From NCBI RefSeq assembly GCF_030272615.1, contig NC_081408.1:400671889-400735888 (forward strand): a stretch of DNA of 64,000 bases, in the 5' to 3' direction. Below are positions 56,141 to 64,000 of this stretch, piece by piece (positions within the stretch are counted from its first letter, which is position 1; every line of letters begins with the position of its first letter). Made by a program: the position numbers and the translations under genes. Source of the DNA: Cryptomeria japonica (taxonomy: Eukaryota; Streptophyta; Pinopsida; Cupressales; Cupressaceae). The notes below the pieces were generated by a model that made no database searches, was not told where the DNA came from, and was given only the letters and a program-made list of their open reading frames with translations.

Positions 56141-56865
56141 TGTAAGGAAACTTGCAACCAACTTTTTGACAATTTCCACATAAGCCTAATTTAGATTTTA
56201 ATCAAATCAAAACATAGAATCCACATGCAAAGAATAGACAACATACCCATGAAAATGTGAGACAAGATATATCTTGAGAAAACCCTCATGAGGGAAAAAC
56301 CCAACCTCCAAAAGCATCATCCACCATGTATTATGAGTAATGCGTCCATTACAATACAATTATGGAAAGCCTTCGAAAAGATAGCCATAACCAAGCACTC
56401 CGTGTGACCAAACATGAATCCACACATCCCATGCCATGCTTCCTCCTTCACAAATGCTAACCTGACTAACTGACCAACCCAAACAACTACACTTGTGGTG
56501 CTTTTATAAACACAAGCAACCACAAAACCACCAAGTGGTATTACATCAAAACCATGTGACAATAAAAATAATATTTTTCCTACGTACCCTTGACCCACAT
56601 TTAATATTGGGTACTTCATGACAATTACATTCCCCAATATTAAATAAATACAATATAATAATACCAATGTGTCAATACAACTCATCAAGTGGTTACAAGA
56701 ATATTCCAAGTGAATCTCTACATGTTGCACATCCATCTAGGTGCTCCTAGGTGCAACAATACAATATGATATTACAATATAACTCCATGTCCACCTCACA
56801 CAATAATAAAATAATATAATAATGAAACATCATTATGCAAGGTGTTCAACATCATTTTCCCAACA
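56141..56865 (-). repeat. 5' LTR (725 bp) of the TRIM-like element
   Basis: Pairs with 54434-55154. On the - strand it runs from TGTTGGGAAAATGATG to TTTCCTTACA. Confidence 0.9.
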
Positions 56866-56870
56866 AAAAC

Positions 56871-58579
56871 ATGAGATTGTACTTGCATACCATGTTTGTG
56901 ACTTTGTATACCCTTGCTTTGATAACAAGAATATGTCAACTGTCTTTGATATGGATGATGTTATTTTATTCATACTTCTTACACACATACTAGAAAAATA
57001 AATGCTTGATGTCAATGAATACATATAAACATGACTACATCGATATACACATACGTAGTGTATGAACACGTACAAATATATTTGTATATAGACATATGAG
57101 CACACACAAACATGTATAGCGGTATAGGAACACATACATATCATTATAAGTGCATTACGCTACATATTTTATCAAGCCTCCAATCCCACTAAAGAGGCCG
57201 ATGTGGTTAGAAATAAAATTTCACTTGTACTGTAAGCATTGTGTATTCAAATCAAATGTTTATTCCTTTATCACTAAATAATATGCTCATGCTATGTTTA
57301 CTAAATGAAGCATTATGTTATTCTATGCGTACCATGACTTAGTTGTCCATGAAGGCCAATTCCTTTGAAAACAAAGATTACATTTTACCATATCAAAATC
57401 TATGCTTAAAGAGGACCATATAAACATAGTTTTTGGCATCGATTTAATATGCTCTCAACCCATGTTATGGGAACCACAATGATATTATTTTGTTGCACTG
57501 GTTGGGTGCATATGCCAGCCACCCCCTATCACCTCTTAGCTACTAAAAAGCTTTTTAACTTTCTAAATTAGACAAAAATAAGGGTTCAATGATACCATTC
57601 AAAACTTCACATAAATTGATTTATAACAGGTTATATAGGCTATGTTTAAATAACATTATTCCTCCATTGTGTGTGTAACACCCACCATAGGCAAATATGT
57701 TTTGTAAAATTGATGCTTTCATTAGTCAAGATGGTAAAAACCAACTATATTCTTTGGAAAATGACTCCATAATGGAGTTGCCCTCTCAAAAAGGGAGGTG
57801 GCTACATTATGAGAGTCGTCCAAAAATATCAAAATATTCTTTTCATACAATATAATGGGAAGAATGGGTCAACTGCACATAAACCCAAAAAATCACGACC
57901 TTCATTATTATCAACCTTGCATATAGAGAGCTTTCTTTTCTTAGATTTTTGCATTCAAAAAGTGAAAATCATTGCCAAAGACCAATTTGATCCCAAAATA
58001 TAACTTATTTTTACAAGTCAATCAAGTATTCAATAATAAGGATTTTATTAGATCTTAGTTTGGCACATATGAAAGGAGAATGAATCAATAGGCATTGGGA
58101 AATATAGAGGGGTGGAGATAGGAACAAGGAAGTTTTGCATCAACCTTGGATTGGTTTGATTATAGAGCTCACATCAAGCTACTATATTGACCAAGTAGGG
58201 TTATTATTATTTTTTTGCTATTTTCTTTGTTCAACCATTCAAAAAGCTTGTGAAAATATCATTGAAGTCTGAAATCTTTATTTGAATGTTCTTCTATTTA
58301 CAAATCCTATAGGAATGGTTTCTTTCAAGAATATATAATTATAAACATATAGAAATATTGTATATTAAAATACTTTGATATTTGAATATACATACTTACA
58401 TATGATTTTATACAGAGAATCACAAAAACAAACCAAAATATAAATGAATCATTATTGTTATCATTTTGAATCAATACTGTCATCTTGAAATCTAGAAACT
58501 AGCATAGAAAACCATTCTTCACTATAGAAAACAAAAACAAAGAATAAATAGAATAGACAAATGAAATAGTAAACCACTA
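56871..58579. other. No gene recognised; possible old SINE
   Basis: AT-rich. At about 57195-57265, GATGTGGTTAG...TGTACTGTAAGC and GTATTCAAATC look like the eroded A and B boxes of a tRNA-derived SINE, but ends and TSD are not visible. Confidence 0.3.
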
Positions 58580-60265
58580 TTTTTGATTAAAAAAACAACA
58601 TTAATTAGGGCGCCGACCCTTTACATAGTCAGAGACTATCAACAATACAATTACACGTAGTCAGGGACTATCAACAACACCATTAGAATAACAAAAATCT
58701 TATAAACCATCAACAACCCAGGCCCAACTCAAGGAGGGGTAGGTATACCCAAGCCTTGACAAGGAGGGGATTGGGGGGGGTAGGGAAAACTTCCCCTTCT
58801 GCCTGCGACAAACAACCGTCCATGCGATACTGTCATTGGGACTGCCAAGAGAGTGGTCAAGTGGTAAGGTCCTCACCTGGGTACCAACAATAGGTTCAGG
58901 AGAATGCATTTGTAATGCAGCAGTTAATTGCTCTAGAACAACAGGGGGTTGTTGTAGTAAAACAACAGGCTGTTGGAGAGGAGCAAAAGTAATAGGTGTA
59001 GAGAGGAGCTACAAGTCGGAGGCGACAAGAGTAGAATCCAAATCAGGAGCCACAAAGGTTGAATCCTCACATATATCAATCACACCAGTAGAAACATCAT
59101 TAGCGCAAAGCGATTCATTAGATTAGTTAGTAGCATAAATAGTCAAATGGTCCAAGGTGACATTCTTCCACCAAGTAGCCACCCCCTTGTGACACAGGAG
59201 GGAGCAGTCTGACGCTAAATGACCTGTGGTGAAACATTTTTTGTAGTGAAAGGGGAGGCCCTCAAAATCTAGTGGTTGAGTTCAAGGTCTATCCCCAACT
59301 ATAAGGACCACATCCTCAAGGAGGGGTGAGGAAATGTCAATATCCACCAAGATGCGAGCAAAGGTGGAGTGACCCATAGAAGTCATGGCATCATCAACCA
59401 TAAAAAATGACCAATAGAGTTGCGAATGGCTTCATAGCAAGATTATTCCTAAAAGTGGAGAGGAAAATTCGATAGTCGAACACGAACTAGATGCACATTG
59501 AACGGTTCAGTAAGGGGATTGAAGGAGGTAGTCTAGGGCTTAACAGAAAGTTAATGAACTCCCCAGGCCGACATCTTGTCCAAAATATGGTCACGATCAA
59601 AAGAAGACGTAAAAGAAGCAATGAAAAAACCTTTAGCACAGGGGAAGGGTTCAATAGTCTGATCAATTAGAGGCTTCCATGAGATACTCACCCAAGAATG
59701 GAGATCTGGTAGAGAAGGCAAAATCCCAGAGAATCTGCACACCAGAGCACATCTTTGGTAAAACACAATGTTGTCCAAAACATCCCGTCCTCAGACCACC
59801 ATTGGGGAGGACTTGGCATAGGGAAGAGGACGAACCCCTCTGGAGGTCTGAGCAATAGATCTAGCCACACAAGAAAAGCTATGATTTCTAGCAAAGGAAG
59901 TTCGAGGTAGAGCATTAGCATCCATAGTAAGGTTGCCACTAGCATCACCCAACCAAGAGGAATCCAAAACCCCACAAGGAACAAGAGTATCACCATCCAC
60001 CTGGGGAGTAGGGCACTCAGATGCAACAACTACGACAACCTCAGACTCAACATCCACACCATGGTCCATGACATCACCAGGAGGGAACACAATGAAGGGA
60101 GCGAGAAAGCCGTTGAGGCTGACAAAATCATTATTCAAGAACGCAACCTGGGCGGAGACAGAGGCGTAGCCAACAACATCGACAAAGGTAGAGGCCATCA
60201 CACCATTGTTGTGTATAGGAGTTGTTGAAGCCATTCAAAAATTTGAAGGAGCCTCCACTTTTCTA
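58580..60265 (-). mobile_element. Second ORF1-only LINE copy
   Basis: On the - strand a decayed ORF1 is followed by about 120 bp of 3' UTR ending TTTTTTTAATCAAAAA (poly(A) = T run at 58580-58584). The element at 24207 also ends AATCAAAA. No endonuclease or reverse transcriptase lies between ORF1 and the tail. TSD evidence is weak: only TAAACCA (58570-58576, 60266-60272). The 5' border is therefore approximate. Confidence 0.45.
58700..60234 (-). pseudogene. LINE ORF1 (DUF4283 + CCHC-like), decayed
   Basis: Starts at the ATG at 60234 (MASTTPIHNNGV...). After a low-complexity N-terminus, the DUF4283 domain is seen at 59551-59778 (CRFSGILPSLPDLHSWV, FPCAKGFFIASFTSSFDRD), then across shifts KPWTTSFNPLTEPF and VRVRL. 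A fragment ILVDIDIS...EGLPF and a CCHC-like knuckle with a lost first Cys follow (KKCFTTGHLA, about 59225-59260). The last open piece, 58700-58909, is Pro/Ser-rich. Same architecture as 24345-25588 but with more lesions. Confidence 0.65.
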
Positions 60266-60272
60266 TAAACCA

Positions 60273-62205
60273 TTTTTATCATCTTTGCATTCTAAAATAA
60301 TGCACGTTAGCTTTTAGTTACCAAATGAAATTCCATTGTCTACTTCTCAGTAACCTAGAAAGGATAGGAAATAGTTGATTTTGTTATATACAAACAAAAA
60401 CTTAGAAAAAAAAGAAACTTAATAGATGTAGCATCATAAATTGTACACCCTTAATTAGATTGTCCAATTTGATGCTTAGTTAGCACTCTCCTTAGTATGT
60501 CCCATTGCATTTTGCATTATAGAACTTCTTTGGGCATTTAATTAATAATTTAATTAAACCTAAGTCCTCTCTCATCAATCCACATTGCATAAATTTGGCC
60601 CCTTAATCCTAGGTGTGCCCCATTTTATCATTTAATCCTAATCTTACCCTAGTTTCAATCTTCAAAGCACATCCTGCATATCTACACATCTTGGTTTGAG
60701 CCACCAAGTTGGAATCGACATTAGAATCCCATTATCCCGCATCCGTAAAAATTCAAAAAAAAGTTGATAAGACCAAGGTGAATCTGTACTACTTGGTCCT
60801 GAACTATTTCCCCTGAATTTCGAGAGGGTAATTTGGTAGTCTTTTCTAATTCAAATCTCACTCCGTGTCTAATTATGTTAATTCTAAGTCAACTTTTCAT
60901 TAAATTCAAACCTAGGGTTTCATATATAAGGCAAATCTTTCCCTAATTTGGGGATCTATCTAGGAATTCAAGATGAGATCCTTGTGAAGTGAAAGTGTTG
61001 CCATATGTGAAGTTTCAGACCTACAATTCATCCATCATTCAATTCTTCATCAACCATGGAAGTTTCAAGAGGCATTGGAGAATAATAAGGGAATCATCGA
61101 TTGATGATTGGCTTGTACCCTTCCTAAGGATTTGGTATGATTTCATGTTGTTCTTATGTCTACATTGAGATTCAGATTTGCATAACATTAGTTTTTAGAC
61201 TACATTATTTTTTAAGGTTGGTATTGCAATTGTAATCTAAAGCATATTCATTACTATCATTTAGGGTTTTCTCTAACACACTTGGGTATAATTCTAGTTT
61301 GCATTTAGCTAATAACAATCTTACCAACACACAAGATTCAAGAGCAAACACACTTTTTCTGTTACAATACCGACTATTTCTAGAGGTGGAAATCACCAAA
61401 AAAAGGGGGTGGACTAAGGCAAACCCCTTTATAGCCACAAATATACCATTTTCAACTTGCAAGTAAAATTACAGCTATCCGATAGAGCGAGAAGTTTTTG
61501 GAAGAACTGAACAAATAGGTGCAAGTTTTCTATCAGAAGTTAGACGTAGTTTTCAAGACCAGGCCCCCCTACCCTTGTCCCAGGACCAGGGTGCCCCATG
61601 CCCTAGTCCTCCTTGCTCTGCACTATGTTTTCAAGTCATTGTTCAGTTTGTTCCAGAAGCTAGATCTCCAAATCATAGGTCAACAAACCAAAGTGCCCAA
61701 TGCCCTAGTTTTGTTAATTCCGCTCCAGATTTTGATCACAGGTGTACAACATAATCCTCTTCTTAGATCTGCATTCATTGTCTTAGTTCAACTATCTATT
61801 AGTTTGCTTCAATTCTTGTTTATTCACTTGTCTTTGCCCCTTCATTATAGTTTTACATTCTCCTATATTTTACATATCCCTTTACATAACAATGAAGGAA
61901 TAAAAAACCTAGAAGTATCCCTTGACTCTCTTTCACAATAGTTAGTCAAAGATGATCACTCCTCAAGGTGCTTTTGTATTTGAATGTTTGTGCGAAAGTG
62001 GATTTAGATCCTGATACTATGCGATTCTATTTTCATCCAAAACATTTTTGTGAACTCGACTCTCTTGTATTGCATTTTCTATCTTGATCTTATCATTGAA
62101 TGTTTCTTTCATGTGAAAAACATAAAAAATTCAAAAATCTTATTTTATGCATTGTGTGTGTTAAGTTTTATATGCACTTTTCATTTCAAAAGTTAGTTTT
62201 CAATA
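60273..62205 (+). other. Probable LTR/leader of the Gypsy element to the right
   Basis: There is no coding I can support. A TATA-like CATATATAAGG at 60921-60931, followed by a transcribed-looking region, suggests an LTR promoter for the gag frame at 62206. I could not define LTR borders or a primer-binding site, so this remains a guess. Confidence 0.3.
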
Positions 62206-64000
62206 ATGTCAGATCTCTATTTGCAGGATTTTCGTTCATATGATAATCCTTTAGATCAGTCAGATGACTCTCCTCATGAAGACATCCCTATCAAGTCATC
62301 CTCCAAATCTAGTAACATGGTGATATATGACAATCCTCTTTATGATGATTTACCTCCTTTCCAATCTAATAATCAACCATTTAGTTGTAATGACTATTCT
62401 ATGCTAGATGATGTTCTTGATGGTTTCATGTCTACTAAAACTTCTTCAAACGAAATAACCACTTCTATGTCTAATAGATTGATTAACATGATAAATGTGA
62501 ATGACTATGAACCTAATTTCTAAACACCTAATAAGCCTCTTTTTGTGGTTCAAGGTGATAGTTCTCCTCAAACTTTTCAATCTCTCAAAAGGCCTCTCTT
62601 TGTGGTTCAAGGTGGTTATAGTAATGATACCTTTTGCACTCCTAACAAAATAGTTATTATTGTGCAAGGAGGTTATACCACGATGAGTCCTTATGAGTAT
62701 GCTAAAAAAATCACTCGAGAGAGTTATAAATAGATTACCCATACCTATAATACAAGAAACAATAGGCAAACTAATCCTCCTCCAATTATTCCTCCTTCTC
62801 AACCAATACTTCCACCAACACCTCGTTTATCACAACTTCTTGGTAAAGAGTGATCTTATTGAACAAATTAAACCTACTCCCGCCAAGATTTCCCTTTGGT
62901 ATTTGATTCAAACTTCATCCACATATCATGTAATATTACAAGATTAATTAAAGAACTTATATTCCCCACATTCAGTGACACCTAATAATATGGCTTCTTT
63001 GATTGACTCTATGAAAACACCTAAAGCTCAAATTGTGTTTTCACAAGATGAGTTATCTTCTAAGGAAATTCAAAATCAATATGATTCTCTTATGATTGTT
63101 GTCCTTATTAATGGTAATGCTATAACACAAACACTCATTGACAATGGATGTGGCCTTAATGTTTGTTGCATTGATTTATTGCATAAGATTAATGTGGATA
63201 CTTCTCTTATTAAACATTAATCTCTTTCTATTCATGGTTTTGACAATGTTGCTAGAGATTCTTTAGGTACTATAACCTTTCCTATTAAGTTAGGACCTGT
63301 TATTTTACCTATTCTTATTCATGCCCGATAATCTTACTTACAATCTTTTGTTAGGACAACCTTGGATTCATAGTATACAAGATGTCCCTTCTACTCTTCA
63401 TCGTCAAGTTGAACTCATTCATAACAATAAGATGTATACTTTGCATGTTGATACCAATTTATAAGCTTGTTTGCAAGTCTCATCTGATTCCAAATCTTCT
63501 TCAAGTACTCCTACTTCTTCTATCACCCAAGATGAGTCACCATATCCTCTTGAAGATACTTCTTCATCTGAAGAGGTAATCTTAGATGATGATTAGAGGT
63601 CTTTAGATTTTATACCTTCTTTCATAAAAGAATATAAAAAGCCTCAACAGAGCCTAAGACTAAAAAGGAGGATGATATGGTTGAACCTAAAAAGCAACCC
63701 AATTTGTCCAAACAACTTAGTAACAATTTTGTGGCTGCTTCAAAATCAAGAACTTCTTCTACTTCTCTACTTATGACATTGGGACATATGAGGCTCCGCC
63801 TTCCCTTACGGAAATGACTTCTCTTTATGGTCCTAGTATCCAAATCTTTGCTAAAAGTGGATATAATGGCAATGATTGTGACGCAAATGAGAGAGGAATA
63901 AAAGTTCCTTTAGAGAGTCATATTCATGAGGCATCTTTTGGAGTTGGTTATAATCACTCTAAGCCCACCAAAGCATCTAAGAGACCATCCCTTAATGTCA
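62206..64000 (+). pseudogene. Gypsy gag-protease, decayed, cut by window edge
   Basis: Starts ATG 62206 (MSDLYLQDFRSYDNPLDQSD). The early part is Ser/Asp-rich with a repeated KPLFVVQG(G)Y-type unit (62535-62680). The frame has stops at 62521 and 62731 and frameshifts. The aspartic protease domain is at 62975-63330: IVVLINGNAITQTLIDNGCG with active site LIDNGC (family LVDNGS). Then LNVC, DLLHKINVD, SIHGFDNVARDSLGTITFPI and, after a shift, NLLLGQPWIHS complete the retropepsin fold of Gypsy (Tat/Athila-like) elements. Downstream GTYEAPPSLTEM and later text belong to the region before reverse transcriptase. Reverse transcriptase would lie outside. Confidence 0.65.

Larger units (their letters stand above)
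54434..56865 (-). mobile_element. Complete small TRIM-like LTR element, TSD AAAAC
   Basis: A 2432-bp element with two LTRs (54434-55154 and 56141-56865) and TSD AAAAC at 54429-54433 and 56866-56870. On the - strand it has LTR start TGTTGGGAAAATG, primer site TGGTATCAGAGC (56127-56138 on the + strand) and polypurine tract AACAAGTGGGAGAA before the 3' LTR. The internal region is only 986 bp and encodes no gag or pol. It is non-autonomous, of the terminal-repeat-in-miniature or small LARD class. Confidence 0.9.

Noticed and set aside
58845-58910. tRNA-like start GAGTGGTCAAGTGGTAAGG
   Set aside because: It lacks a proper B box and acceptor stem and lies within the LINE ORF1 and 3' region, so it is not a tRNA gene.

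Overview
This is nuclear DNA from a seed plant with a very large, repeat-filled genome. A gymnosperm, probably a conifer, is my inference. It rests on the density and nesting of LTR retrotransposons, LINEs and hAT transposons and on a host gene stretched over more than 40 kb by repeats. There are no bacterial-style gene clusters, operons, CRISPR arrays, rRNA genes or complete tRNA genes. The only host gene I can support is PEN2, the small presenilin-enhancer subunit of gamma-secretase. Exon 1 is at 4442-4604 and exon 2 at 46006-46163, both on the + strand. They join in frame across GTAAGT and TGCAG splice sites to give a 106-residue protein. The intron is 41,401 bp, so about two thirds of the window lies inside one intron. 

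Layout. 1-2145: the 5' part of a Copia element on the - strand (LTR, primer-binding site, leader, gag). 2442-3835: a decayed, unidentified ORF on the - strand. 4180-4604: PEN2 5' flank and exon 1. 4605-46005: the PEN2 intron. Going rightwards it holds a GC-rich hAT-like element with a solo LTR inside it, a 1.17-kb solo LTR, a tRNA-derived SINE, a Gypsy integrase relic, an LTR element with TSD GTATG, and a LINE RNase H cut in two by a 3.0-kb solo LTR. It continues with an LTR fragment, an ORF1-only LINE, an apparently intact autonomous hAT transposon, and a complete non-autonomous LTR element that has captured part of a plant SEN1/UvrD (TRANK1-like) helicase gene. A small hAT sits inside that last element. 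A quieter 8 kb with old relics follows, up to exon 2. 46164-64000: a Copia pol relic, a 5' Copia LTR with a broken gag, a 3' LINE relic, a complete small TRIM-like LTR element, a second ORF1-only LINE, and the start of a decayed Gypsy gag-protease. 

Many insertions could be dated relative to each other because their target-site duplications (TSDs) are readable: ACTAA, CAACC (seen as GGTTG), GTATG, TTTATAAT, GTGCAAAC, AAAAC, and a 12-bp one around the LINE. The only ORF sets that look able to encode complete proteins are PEN2 and the hAT transposase (735 residues in three exons). Nearly everything else is broken by stops or frameshifts. All calls come from reading the sequence and from memory of protein families. 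No alignment or database search was run.
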